Positions 36,910 to 44,812 of a stretch of 64,000 nt of DNA are shown here, piece by piece (the first letter of the stretch is position 1; each line of letters opens with the position of its first letter). This DNA is from Streptomyces dysideae (GTDB lineage: Bacteria > Actinomycetota > Actinomycetes > Streptomycetales > Streptomycetaceae): contig NZ_KQ949098.1 in the NCBI RefSeq assembly GCF_001514305.1, forward strand, positions 1 to 64,000. Direction: 5' to 3'. Under the pieces are notes generated by a model. It saw nothing but the letters and a program-made list of their open reading frames with translations. It was not told where the DNA came from and made no database searches. Position numbers and translations under genes: made by a program.

Positions 36910-37314
36910 GTCTGGACGATCCCCCTTGACGGGCGTGGCTCGTCCTGGATCGTGGCTCACTCCGTACGCAGCGACAAGCCATCTCCCTCCGTTTTCGGAC
37001 TGGCTAGGATTCCGGTTGCTGGACTCGCTCGCGCACATATTCCAACGGCAAGTCGCACAGAAAATCCCTTACGTCTCACATAGGCCTGCGCTTTTCAGCC
37101 AAGTGCAGGGCGGCCGGATGTTGAATAGATGGCCAGTTCGATTGCTGATTCAGTTGAATTGACGCCGTGTCATAAAGCATTCCGGGGGGTGTGGAACTAG
37201 TCGTTCCGGCACGAATGGAAAATGGGTATTAACCAGTAGTCGGACGGTGGGTCGCTCTGGTTCCCGGTGGTGCCGACTTTTTTCATCACATCGCCCGGGG
37301 GCTGATTTTACCGA
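36910..37314. promoter_or_regulatory. Divergent promoter region of the lipopeptide and copper ATPase arms
   Basis: This 405-bp gap is markedly AT-richer than the surroundings, especially 37020-37320, and separates the minus-strand lipopeptide/transport genes from the plus-strand copper genes. A GGAAC-N5-GTTCC inverted repeat lies at 37193-37207. GGAAC is also the core of many ECF -35 boxes, but I could not assign matching -10 elements. No protein-coding signal is seen inside. Confidence 0.5.
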
Positions 37315-37548
37315 ATGCCCCCGTACGGTATGCGCATGAGGAGTTTCGCCGTACCCCCCGCTTTGGTGGGGTTCATCTTTCTCCTGCTCTCGCTGACGGC
37401 TCTCTCGTACGCCGCCGGGCGTATGGCGGGCCCCGTGGCCCCGGGCATGCACAGCACCGTGGAGAAACCGGGAGGCGCCGAGGACCCGGGGATGTCGGAC
37501 ATGCATGGCATGGGCGCCGTGGACCGCGCCGGGCAGGGGGGCCGATGA
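37315..37548 (+). CDS. Small Met/His-rich single-pass membrane protein
   Basis: The 77-residue protein has one membrane segment (PALVGFIFLLLSLTALSYA) and a tail with GMHSTVE, DPGMSDMHGMG: His and Met clusters that could bind Cu(I). The start is uncertain: ATGs at 37315, 37330 and 37336 are all in frame. The stop overlaps the ATG of the copper ATPase (ATGA), so they are co-translated. A metal-sensing, chaperone or assembly role for the ATPase is inference from composition and coupling. Confidence 0.6.
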   Translation: MPPYGMRMRSFAVPPALVGFIFLLLSLTALSYAAGRMAGPVAPGMHSTVEKPGGAEDPGMSDMHGMGAVDRAGQGGR

Positions 37549-39899
37549 GCTCCGCCGACGACCGTCCGGTGCCGGACGGAGACCTGCTGACCACCGATCT
37601 GCTCGTCGGCGGGATGACCTGTGCCGCCTGTGTGGGCCGGGTGGAGAAGAAGCTGAGCCGCGTCGAGGGCGTGACCGCGACGGTCAACCTGGCCACCGGG
37701 CGTGCCCGGGTCTCCCACCCCGAGTCGGTGACCTCGCAGGAGCTCATCTCCACCGTCGAGAAGGCGGGCTACACCGCCGAACTGCCGCCCGCGCCCACGG
37801 ACCAGGACGACCAGGACGGCGAGCAGCAGGAGCCCGCCGGCGGCCTGCACGAGCGGACCCGGCTGTGGATCACGACGCTGCTGGCCCTGCCCGTGCTGGT
37901 GCTGTCCATGGTCCCGGTCCTGCAGTTCGACTACTGGCAGTGGCTGTGCTTCGACCTCACCACGGTGGTCGTGGTGTGGAGCGCGTGGCCGTTCCACCAA
38001 CGGGCGCTGAAGGGACTGCGCCACGCCACGGCGACCATGGACACCCTGGTCTCCCTCGGCGTGATCGCGTCTTTCCTGTGGTCGGCGTACGCGATCTACT
38101 TCGGCGGCGCGGGCCAGGTCGGCATGCGGATGCCGTTCAGCCTGCTGCCCGGCGCCGAGGCCGGTACCGCGCACCTGTACCTGGAAGCCGCGGTGAGCGT
38201 GCCGCTGTTCGTGCTCGCCGGCCGGTATCTGGAGGCGCGGGCCAAGCACGGCACGGGGTCGGCGCTGCGGGCACTCGCCGAACTCGGCGCGAAGGACGTC
38301 GAGCTGAGGGAGGACGGCGGCAACCGCCGGGTGCCGGTCGCCGAACTCCGGGTGGGCCAGGAGTTCGTGGTGCGCCCGGGGGAGAAGGTCGCCACGGACG
38401 GCGTCGTCACCGAGGGCAGCTCGGCCCTGGACCTGTCCCTGGTCACCGGCGAGAGCGCCCCTGTGGAGGTGAGCCCGGGATCCGCCGTGGTGGGCGCCGC
38501 CGTCAACGCCGGCGGGCTGCTCCTGGTCCGGGCCACCGCGGTCGGCGCGGACACCCAGCTCGCCCGGATCACCCGGCTGGTGACCGACGCACAGGCCGGC
38601 AAGGCCCGTATCCAGCGGCTCGCCGACTCCGTCGCGGGCGTCTTCGTACCCGCCATCGTCTCCGTGGCGTGCACGGTCCTCGGCTTCTGGCTCGGGGCCG
38701 GTGCGGACGGCGAGGCGGCCGTCACGGCGGCGGTCGCGGTCCTCGTCGTCGCCTGCCCCTGTGCCCTGGGTCTGGCCACGCCGACCGCCTTCCTGGCGGC
38801 CACCGGCCGGGGCGCCCAGCTCGGTGTGCTGATCCGGGGGCCCGAGGCGCTGGAGCGGCTGCGCCGGGTGGACACCGTGATCTTCGACAAGACCGGCACT
38901 CTGACCACCGGCCATATGACGCTCGTAGCAACGACCGTCGCCGACGGCGAGGACGCGACGCGGGTGCTGCGGCTGGCGGGAGCGGTCGAGTACGGCTCCG
39001 AACATCCCATCGGCCGCGCCGTCCTCGCCGCGGGCCGGGCCGCGGACCCCGCGCCGCTGCCCCCGGTGACCGGGTTCCGGGCGGTCGCCGGATCCGGTGT
39101 ACGCGGGACGGCCGACGGCCGTGAGGTCTTCGTCGGCCGCCCGCGACCCGACACCGAACTGCCGGACGTACTGCGGCAGGCTCTGCGGGAAGCCGAGGCC
39201 GCCGCGCACACCGCCGTCCTCGTCGAGGCGGACGGCCGCCCCGTCGCCGTCCTCGCCGTCGGCGACAGCCTGCGCCCCTCCAGCGAGGACGCCGTCTGCC
39301 GGCTCCAGGCGCTCGGCATCGAACCGATCCTGGTGACCGGCGACGGCCCCGCCGCCGCCCACGCCGTGGCCGCACAGGTGGGCATCGACGAGGTGCACGC
39401 CGGCATCACCCCGGAGGGCAAGGCCGACATCGTCGCGGCGCTGCGGGCCGAGGGCCGGCACGTGGCGGTCATCGGCGACGGCGTCAACGACGCCGCCGCC
39501 CTCGCCTCGGCCGACCTGGGTATCGCCATGGGCAGCGGCACCGACGCGGCGATCGGTGCGGCCGACATCACCCTCGTACGCGAGGACATGCAGGCCGTAG
39601 TGGCAGCGGTACGCCTCACCCGCCGAACCCTGACCACCATCCGCGCCAACCTCGTCTGGGCCTTCGGCTACAACGCGGTCACCGTTCCCCTGGCCGCGAC
39701 CGGCTGGCTCAACCCGATGTTCGCGGCCGTGGCGATGTCCGCCAGCTCGGTCCTGGTGGTCGCCAACAGCCTGCGGCTGCGCGCGTATCAGGCGGCCCCG
39801 CTGACGTCGGGCCTCGCGTCCGGCACCGCCGCGGAGGGCGCCGATGACACCTCGTTCCGGAAGGAGTCCGGTGACCTCGGCGTCCCCAGCGTCCGCTGA
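37545..39899 (+). CDS. copA: Copper-transporting P1B-type ATPase
   Basis: The 784-residue pump has an N-terminal HMA domain with VGGMTCAACVGRVEKKL (Cys26, Cys29), about eight membrane helices, the membrane Cu motif VACPCALGLATPTAF, VTGESAP, the phosphorylation site FDKTGTLT, SEHPIGRA and VIGDGVNDAAAL. That is the Cu(I) subclass. It may export copper or supply it to secreted proteins. In M. tuberculosis a related ATPase gene (ctpB) lies beside the nrp isonitrile locus. The last codons lie in a tandem duplication shared with the next gene. Confidence 0.93.
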   Translation: MSSADDRPVPDGDLLTTDLLVGGMTCAACVGRVEKKLSRVEGVTATVNLATGRARVSHPESVTSQELISTVEKAGYTAELPPAPTDQDDQDGEQQEPAGGLHERTRLWITTLLALPVLVLSMVPVLQFDYWQWLCFDLTTVVVVWSAWPFHQRALKGLRHATATMDTLVSLGVIASFLWSAYAIYFGGAGQVGMRMPFSLLPGAEAGTAHLYLEAAVSVPLFVLAGRYLEARAKHGTGSALRALAELGAKDVELREDGGNRRVPVAELRVGQEFVVRPGEKVATDGVVTEGSSALDLSLVTGESAPVEVSPGSAVVGAAVNAGGLLLVRATAVGADTQLARITRLVTDAQAGKARIQRLADSVAGVFVPAIVSVACTVLGFWLGAGADGEAAVTAAVAVLVVACPCALGLATPTAFLAATGRGAQLGVLIRGPEALERLRRVDTVIFDKTGTLTTGHMTLVATTVADGEDATRVLRLAGAVEYGSEHPIGRAVLAAGRAADPAPLPPVTGFRAVAGSGVRGTADGREVFVGRPRPDTELPDVLRQALREAEAAAHTAVLVEADGRPVAVLAVGDSLRPSSEDAVCRLQALGIEPILVTGDGPAAAHAVAAQVGIDEVHAGITPEGKADIVAALRAEGRHVAVIGDGVNDAAALASADLGIAMGSGTDAAIGAADITLVREDMQAVVAAVRLTRRTLTTIRANLVWAFGYNAVTVPLAATGWLNPMFAAVAMSASSVLVVANSLRLRAYQAAPLTSGLASGTAAEGADDTSFRKESGDLGVPSVR

Positions 39900-40170
39900 C
39901 CGGCCGTTCCTGTCGTGGCGCCGGCTGGCCGGGGCCGGCACGGCGCACTCGGCCCCGGGGCCGGCGGGCACGTGCGCGGCGGTTCTCCGGCGAGCGGTGG
40001 CGATGTCCGCCAGTTCCCCCCGGGACCGCGGAGAGCGCCGACGACACCCCGTCCCGGAAGGAGCCCGATGACCTCGGCGTCCCCAGCGTCCGCTGACCCG
40101 CCGCGCCCGCTGTGGCGCCGGCTCGCCGAGTCCGGTGCCGTGCGTTCCGCCCTGGTGCCGGCCGGCACCT
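39729..40170 (+). repeat. Degenerate tandem duplication across copA end and PCu(A)C start
   Basis: Copy A (39729-about 39990) and copy B (39997-about 40170) align in order. The 17-bp GTGGCGATGTCCGCCAG is identical at 39729-39745 and 39997-40013. Then a run around 39838-39900 matches 40035-40098 (ribosome site, start region and GACCTCGGCGTCCCCAGC), then the start of the PCu(A)C gene. Copy B has lost about 75 bp internally. Copy A supplies the present end of copA; copy B supplies the present start of the PCu(A)C gene. Confidence 0.75.
39871..39990 (+). pseudogene. Truncated N-terminus of the PCu(A)C gene (duplicate)
   Basis: From GTG 39871 the frame reads VTSASPASAD, then LSWRRLAGAG and GPAGTCAAVL, matching the first 40 residues of the intact protein at 40068 (MTSASPASAD, LWRRLAESG, VPAGTCVAVL). 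It then breaks off where the next duplicate begins. It overlaps the end of copA by 29 bp in another frame. It is a by-product of the tandem duplication. Confidence 0.65.
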
Positions 40171-40601
40171 GCGTGGCCGTTCTGTTGCTGCTCTCCGCCT
40201 ATACGGCCGTAGGGGCGGCCGGTGAGCCGCCGGGGGCCATCGAGGTCAATGGCGCCCGGGTCTTCCAGCCGGACGGGTCCGCCAACACCATGGCCTTCTT
40301 CTCCCTGACCAACACCGGCGGTGCCGAGGACGTCCTGGAGTCCGTCTCGTCCCCCGACCTCGGTGTCACGGTGCTCGCCCGTACGGCCTGGGAGAACGGC
40401 AAGAGCCGGATGGAACTCGTCGGCCCCGTCACCCTCCCCGCCGGCGGCAGCCTCCGTATGGACGCGTCGACCGTCAAGGTGGCGGTGCTGGATCCGCCGG
40501 ACCTGGAACTGGGCGAGGAGATCCGCTTCGACCTGTGGTTCCGGAACTCCGGCCGTACGGAGGCCACCGCGGTGACGGTGAACCCGGGGCCCTTGTGGTG
40601 A
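40068..40601 (+). CDS. PCu(A)C-fold membrane-anchored protein, metal ligands diverged
   Basis: The 177-residue protein has an N-terminal membrane helix (VPAGTCVAVLLLLSAYTAV) and a cupredoxin-like DUF461 domain: NTMAFFSLTNTGGAEDVLE, then ENGKSRMELV and LPAGGSLRM. In PCu(A)C proteins the Cu(I) site is H-M-H-M; here only the Met positions remain and the His positions are other residues. It is paralogous to 22474-23022. ATG 40068 has GGAAGGAG upstream. It may be a structural or low-affinity chaperone. Confidence 0.62.
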   Translation: MTSASPASADPPRPLWRRLAESGAVRSALVPAGTCVAVLLLLSAYTAVGAAGEPPGAIEVNGARVFQPDGSANTMAFFSLTNTGGAEDVLESVSSPDLGVTVLARTAWENGKSRMELVGPVTLPAGGSLRMDASTVKVAVLDPPDLELGEEIRFDLWFRNSGRTEATAVTVNPGPLW

Positions 40602-40605
40602 GGGA

Positions 40606-41358
40606 TCAGGCCTCGCCCATCAGTTTGCGGATCTCCGTGATCAGGGCGACCAGCGCCGCCCGCTCCGGGACGGTGGTGTCCGGGTGCCAGAGGTCGACGA
40701 GCAGACAGGTGCGCGGGCGGGTACCCCGGTTCCAGGCCTCGTGCTCGAAGGAGTAGTCGAAGAGCAGGCACTTGCCCTCGTCCCAGGTGCGGGTCTCGCC
40801 CGCGACCGTGATGCCGCAGCCCTCCGGGATGTCGACGGCGAGATGCAGGTTGATGCTGAAGTTCCACAGGTCGCAGTGCGGGGCGATCGCCGCACCGGGC
40901 AGCAGCGTGGAGAAGTGGCACTCCAGGAGCGGGCAGAGCTTCTCCGTGTCCACGGCGTGTTCCCGCAGCACCTTGAACGCCGTGGGCGCGGTGTCCGTCG
41001 ACTCCTCGACCAGCGCACCCTTGCGGAACAGGTACAGGGCCTGCCAGTCCTCCTGGCGGGTGAGGTAGTGCTCGTAGTCCGAGAACGCCGCCCGGCGGGC
41101 CGACCAGGCGGTCTCCAGCTCGGCCTTGATCGAGGCGTGGCTCGCTTCGAACGCGTCCACCACGGGCCGCAGCTCCGGATGCCCGTACGGATCGTGCCAG
41201 GGCTGCTGGGAAATACCCGGCATGATCCACTTGGCTCCCTTCTGGAGGGGATGCCGTGCCTGCTTCTTCGATTCCAGCATCTCCTCGACCCGCACGATCG
41301 ATTCCGAGCCGTACTTCTCCCGGATCGCGGCGAAGGCGTTCTCTATCTCCGGTGTCAT
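40606..41358 (-). CDS. Aspartyl/asparaginyl beta-hydroxylase family dioxygenase
   Basis: The 250-residue enzyme has the family core HCDLWNFSINLHLAVDIPEG and a second half with TWDEGKCLLFDYSFEHEAWN and RTCLLVDLWHP, the Fe(II) His ligands and 2-oxoglutarate Arg of the Asp_Arg_Hydrox fold. The ATG at 41358 follows GGAGA. Such proteins hydroxylate Asp/Asn in peptides or free amino acids, or modify natural products. It lies between the PCu(A)C gene and the ECF sigma gene, convergent with the former. A tailoring role on the lipopeptide is possible but unproven. Confidence 0.82.
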   Translation of the reverse strand: MTPEIENAFAAIREKYGSESIVRVEEMLESKKQARHPLQKGAKWIMPGISQQPWHDPYGHPELRPVVDAFEASHASIKAELETAWSARRAAFSDYEHYLTRQEDWQALYLFRKGALVEESTDTAPTAFKVLREHAVDTEKLCPLLECHFSTLLPGAAIAPHCDLWNFSINLHLAVDIPEGCGITVAGETRTWDEGKCLLFDYSFEHEAWNRGTRPRTCLLVDLWHPDTTVPERAALVALITEIRKLMGEA

Positions 41359-41610
41359 GGGTGTCTCCAGGGTGATGAGAGGGCGATGAGGGGTAGGGCC
41401 GGCGCATTCTGTCCGGACAGCAGGGGCCGTACCCCTGCCGCCCGAACGGAAAGCGCCCGGCGGCGTGGCGACGGGGGCGCGGAGGGAGTGAAAAATGCCC
41501 CCGCTCACTCCCCGTGCTTCGAATGCCTCCGATTCTCGGAAGAACCCGGGAACCAGACGCGACCGCGCCCCGACTACTAGTAGGGACCGTCGGATCTCGG
41601 ATACGGCCCA
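41359..41610. promoter_or_regulatory. Upstream region of the hydroxylase gene
   Basis: No gene is seen. The region contains the 10-bp palindrome CTACTAGTAG at 41574-41583, about 215 bp from the hydroxylase start, and abuts the 16-bp repeats beside the sigma gene stop. Promoter boxes could not be assigned. Confidence 0.35.
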
Positions 41611-41657
41611 ACAATTCGGACGGCTGACAATTCGGACGGCTGACAATTCGCGCGGCT
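41611..41657. repeat. Three tandem 16-bp repeats at the 3' end of the sigma gene
   Basis: The unit ACAATTCGGACGGCTG occurs at 41611-41626 and 41627-41642, and a near copy follows at 41643-41657, running into the stop codon of the minus-strand sigma gene. It is a short direct-repeat array of unknown role. It could be slippage or a binding array between the sigma gene and the hydroxylase. Confidence 0.8.
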
Positions 41658-42264
41658 ATCGCTTTCCTTCTCCGCACGCCTCCGCCGCCCTCAGCAGCGT
41701 GCATAAGTCCTCGCGCGCCCGCGCCACCCGGGAGCGGACGGTGCCGATCGGGCAGCCCACGGCCGCGGCGGCATCGGCGTAGGGCAGCCCGAGCAGCTGC
41801 GTGAGCACGAACGCCTCGCGGCGCGGGGCGTCCAGGCCGTCCAGCAGGTCGAGCAGGGCCACGCCCTCCTCGAAGCCCGGCAGCCCGGACGGCTGCGCGT
41901 TCTCGGCCGCGGTCCGCCAGTCGGCGGTCTCGGCGAGCTGCGGGCGGGCGGAGGCGTACCGGTAGCGGTCGATGACCGACCGGCGGGCGATGGCCATCAG
42001 CCAGGTGCGGACACCCGAACGCCCGGCGAACTGCGGCAGGTTGTTCAGCGCGCGCAGGAACGCGTCCTGGGTCAGGTCGTCGGCGCCACGGGTGTCGCCG
42101 CTGAGATGGGCCACGAACCGCCAGACGTCGCCGTAGGTCGCCCGGACGAAACGGTCGACGGCCGTCGGGTCGCCGCTCCGGGCGGCCAGCGCCCAGTCGG
42201 TCACTTCTTCGTCGTTCCCCGGGCCGGACGGCCCCGGGGCATGGCAGGCAAGGGCAGGGATCAT
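41656..42264 (-). CDS. ECF RNA polymerase sigma factor (SigC-like context)
   Basis: The 202-residue protein has sigma region 2 (FVRATYGDVWRFVAHL, DDLTQDAFLRAL, VRTWLMAIARRSVIDRYR) and region 4 (EAFVLTQLLGLPYADAAAAVG with a helix-turn-helix in IGTVRSRVARAREDL). It has a short acidic N-terminus and a small linker. No anti-sigma gene is adjacent. In M. tuberculosis, SigC lacks an anti-sigma partner and drives the nrp/ctpB copper-acquisition genes; this gene sits beside the equivalent island. Orthology is inference. Confidence 0.85.
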   Translation of the reverse strand: MIPALACHAPGPSGPGNDEEVTDWALAARSGDPTAVDRFVRATYGDVWRFVAHLSGDTRGADDLTQDAFLRALNNLPQFAGRSGVRTWLMAIARRSVIDRYRYASARPQLAETADWRTAAENAQPSGLPGFEEGVALLDLLDGLDAPRREAFVLTQLLGLPYADAAAAVGCPIGTVRSRVARAREDLCTLLRAAEACGEGKR

Positions 42265-42485
42265 CGCAAAGGGTCCTTCGGGATGCCGCCGGCGCGTCCC
42301 GGGGTTCCCAGGGCGGAGCAGGGCGTGTCAGGGCGCGGCCCGGCAGTCGGGCGCACTCGGACGCGGCCCCGTCCACGGTGGGCGGGCACGCCGGAGTGTC
42401 ATGGGCGTATGGCCGGTGTGCGGCGCCCCGTCACCTCACGGGCACGGCCGGGCACACCGGTACTCCGTCTGTCGGGGACAGACGG

Positions 42486-43253
42486 TCAGCCGAGGGCCAC
42501 GTACCCCGGAGGGCCTCTGCGCGAGACGACATGCTGCAGCAGTGCCGCCCGCAGGACGCGCGCGGGACCCGCGGGCACCGGACGCGAGGGCGGCGGCGGC
42601 CCGGCCGGCGCGCCCGTGATCCGCAGGGCCCGCCACAGTGGCACGAACAGCACGGCGGCGAGCGACCGGGCGAGCCGGAACGCCGCGGCCTCACCGCGCC
42701 ACAGCCACAGCCCGCACACCAGGGCGGCGAGCGAGTGCGCGGCGAACATGAGGGCGGAGCTGTGACCGCCGGGCAGCATCATGCCCACGGCGCTCATGTC
42801 CATGGAGCCCATGCCCGTGGAGCCCATGCCCGTGGAGCCCATGCCCGTGGAGCCCATGCCCGTGGAGCCCATGCCCGTGGAGCCCATGCCCGTGGAGCCC
42901 GACTCCATGCCGGCCATGTGCTCCGCGAGTTGCTCATGACTCATGTGCCGCATGAGCTCGGCGTGTTCCGCACCCGTAAGGGCCGGCGCCGGCGCCGGAG
43001 CCGGCCGCAGCAGACCGAACAGCGAGTGCAGGCCGAGCTGGGTCACCACCGCGGAGCCGGTCACGACCACCGCCCCGCGCTCCCGCCCGGCGATCCACCA
43101 CGCGACGGACGCCGTGCCGGCGAAGGCACTCCCGAGGGATAACCAGGGGAGCGGGGCGCCGGACGCCAGGGCATGGCCGAGAGCCGCGGTCAGCACGCAG
43201 ACGGCCGCGAAGATCGCGGCTCGTGCGGCGCGGGACACCGGCTCACTGGTCAT
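42486..43253 (-). CDS. Polytopic membrane protein with Met-rich GSTGM repeats (likely copper binding)
   Basis: The 255-residue protein has about five membrane segments: two pairs flanking a hydrophilic loop of some 80 residues. The loop has AELMRHMSHEQLAEHMAGM followed by six perfect GSTGM repeats and GSMDM, so Met and His density is very high, as in Cu(I)/Ag(I) carriers. A 5'-truncated relative lies at 23078. It begins at ATG 43253 and follows the ECF gene order on the same strand. Cu transport or sensing is inferred. Confidence 0.7.
   Translation of the reverse strand: MTSEPVSRAARAAIFAAVCVLTAALGHALASGAPLPWLSLGSAFAGTASVAWWIAGRERGAVVVTGSAVVTQLGLHSLFGLLRPAPAPAPALTGAEHAELMRHMSHEQLAEHMAGMESGSTGMGSTGMGSTGMGSTGMGSTGMGSTGMGSMDMSAVGMMLPGGHSSALMFAAHSLAALVCGLWLWRGEAAAFRLARSLAAVLFVPLWRALRITGAPAGPPPPSRPVPAGPARVLRAALLQHVVSRRGPPGYVALG
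42801..42900. repeat. 15-bp minisatellite encoding GSTGM repeats
   Basis: The unit GTGGAGCCCATGCCC occurs six times from 42817 to 42900 with the first unit diverged at 42801. It is inside the coding region and in frame, so copy-number change would alter the number of Met residues without frameshift. Confidence 0.9.
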
Positions 43254-43397
43254 GTCGACATGGTGTCATCAGACAGCTGTACGAGGAGGGCCATCCGCCA
43301 ACCATGTCGCAACCGCTTGCCTTCCGCCCCTCAATTACCGTACACACAACGGTCGTTGACCTGCCCCACCGGTACCAGCAGAATGAGCGCGCAGCTG

Positions 43398-43411
43398 TGA
43401 GAGCGCTCTCA
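43398..43411. promoter_or_regulatory. LacI-type palindromic operator
   Basis: The perfect 14-bp palindrome TGAGAGCGCTCTCA, centred on CG, has the form of LacI/GalR-family operators of Streptomyces sugar genes. It lies 17 bp upstream of the Tat-exported protein's start, over the likely promoter or leader. A LacI-like protein gene lies 0.4 kb past the other end of the gene. Confidence 0.75.
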
Positions 43412-43427
43412 GACCCGAGGGAGACCC

Positions 43428-44804
43428 ATGACCGGCAGACAGCGGGCGGCGCTCAGCCGTCGTACGTTCATCGGGGCCGGAGTGGGTGCCGCGGCGCTCG
43501 CCTCGGTCGGCTCCGGCGTCGCCCGCGCGGAAGCCGGGGCACCGTCGTCCGCCGAGGAGCGGGGGCACGGATTCCTCGCCGCCGCCATGGACGGCTACCC
43601 GGACCACGGCGGCATCCGCCTGGCCCAGAGCTACACCGACCAGGCCGGCCTGTTCAGTACCGCCTTCACCTACGACAACGCCCTCACGGTCCTCGCCCAC
43701 CTCGCCGGACGCACCCGGGACGGACGGGCCCGCGCCGTCGTCCTCGGCGACGCGCTGCTCTACGCCCAGGAGCACGACCCGGTCCATGACGACGGCCGGC
43801 TGCGGCAGGCGTACAACGTGGGGCCGTACGTCTTCTACGACGGCTCGCGCCAGCCGGACGGCTTCGTGCGGGCGGACGGAACCGCCAACGTCGGCACGCA
43901 GTTCGGGTTCACGGGGACGGCCGTCGGCGACATGGCCTGGGCCGGGATCGCGCTGAGCGCGCTGGCGCGGCGGACCGGAGAACCCCGTTTCCTCGCCGGT
44001 GCCGTGCGGATCGCCGAGTGGATCGAGCGGACCGGGCGGACCGAAGAACCCCTGGGCGGCTACAAGTTCGGCGTCAACGGGGCCGACGAGAAGCTGCCGT
44101 TCACCTCGACCGAGCACAACACCGACCTGGTCTGCCTCTTCGGCCGGCTCGCCCGGCTCACCGGGGACCGGGTGTGGCTGGAACGGCGGGCCCGGGCCCG
44201 GGACTTCGTACTGCGGATGTGGGAGCCGGACGGCGGGTTCTTCTACACCGGTACGAACGACGGCGTGACCGTCAACACCTCACCCGTCCCCGAGGACACC
44301 CAGACCTGGACCCGGCTCGCCCTCGACTCCCGCACCCACGCCCGGTCACTGGACTGGGCCGCGGCCGAACTGGCCGTCCTCGACCACGCCGGCCGGCCCA
44401 ACAGCACCGTGCCGGAGGGCCAGTCGTACGAGGGCGTCACCTTCAGCTCCGCGAGCCTCCTCGCGAACGAGGACGCGCCCATCGCCGACTCCCAGCCCAA
44501 ACCCGACCGCAACGGCGTCTGGTTCGAGGGCACCGCCCACCTCGCCCTCGCCCTGCGGAACCGGCACGCCCGCGGCGACGAGGCGCGGGCCCGGCGGCTC
44601 ATCGCGTCCATCGAGCGCGCCCAGGATCTGCTGGGCGCCGGCCAGACCGTCGGCGGCACGACGCTTCCCGAGCGCTCCGGGGTCGTGTCGGCGAGCAGCC
44701 CGCTCGACACCGGTTTCGGGTTCGGCTACTACCCGTACCGGCACACGGGCGCGACCGCCTGGTACCTGCTGGCGGCGACCCGGACCAACCCGCTGAAGGC
44801 ATAG
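43428..44804 (+). CDS. Tat-exported six-hairpin glycosidase-like protein
   Basis: The 458-residue protein has a twin-arginine signal (LSRRTFIGAGVGAAAL, RAEA cleavage area) and an (alpha/alpha)6 toroid-like sequence: DHGGIRLAQSYTDQAGL, FTYDNALTVLAHLAG, RTGEPRFLAGAVRIAEWI, STEHNTDLVCLFGRLA and GFGFGYYPYRHTGATAWY. This suggests a secreted glycoside hydrolase or polysaccharide lyase; no catalytic pair can be stated. The upstream LacI operator supports sugar-dependent expression. Confidence 0.72.
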   Translation: MTGRQRAALSRRTFIGAGVGAAALASVGSGVARAEAGAPSSAEERGHGFLAAAMDGYPDHGGIRLAQSYTDQAGLFSTAFTYDNALTVLAHLAGRTRDGRARAVVLGDALLYAQEHDPVHDDGRLRQAYNVGPYVFYDGSRQPDGFVRADGTANVGTQFGFTGTAVGDMAWAGIALSALARRTGEPRFLAGAVRIAEWIERTGRTEEPLGGYKFGVNGADEKLPFTSTEHNTDLVCLFGRLARLTGDRVWLERRARARDFVLRMWEPDGGFFYTGTNDGVTVNTSPVPEDTQTWTRLALDSRTHARSLDWAAAELAVLDHAGRPNSTVPEGQSYEGVTFSSASLLANEDAPIADSQPKPDRNGVWFEGTAHLALALRNRHARGDEARARRLIASIERAQDLLGAGQTVGGTTLPERSGVVSASSPLDTGFGFGYYPYRHTGATAWYLLAATRTNPLKA

Positions 44805-44812
44805 CGGACACG

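Noticed and set aside
38096..39649. Minus-strand Ser/Thr/Arg-rich frame within copA
   Set aside because: It is antisense to the Cu-ATPase, whose motifs are complete.
41611..41657. 16-bp repeats as CRISPR
   Set aside because: There are only three units and no spacers, and no cas genes are nearby.
42801..42900. 15-bp repeats as a CRISPR array or binding-site array
   Set aside because: Units are contiguous without spacers, in frame and translate to GSTGM, so this is a coding minisatellite.
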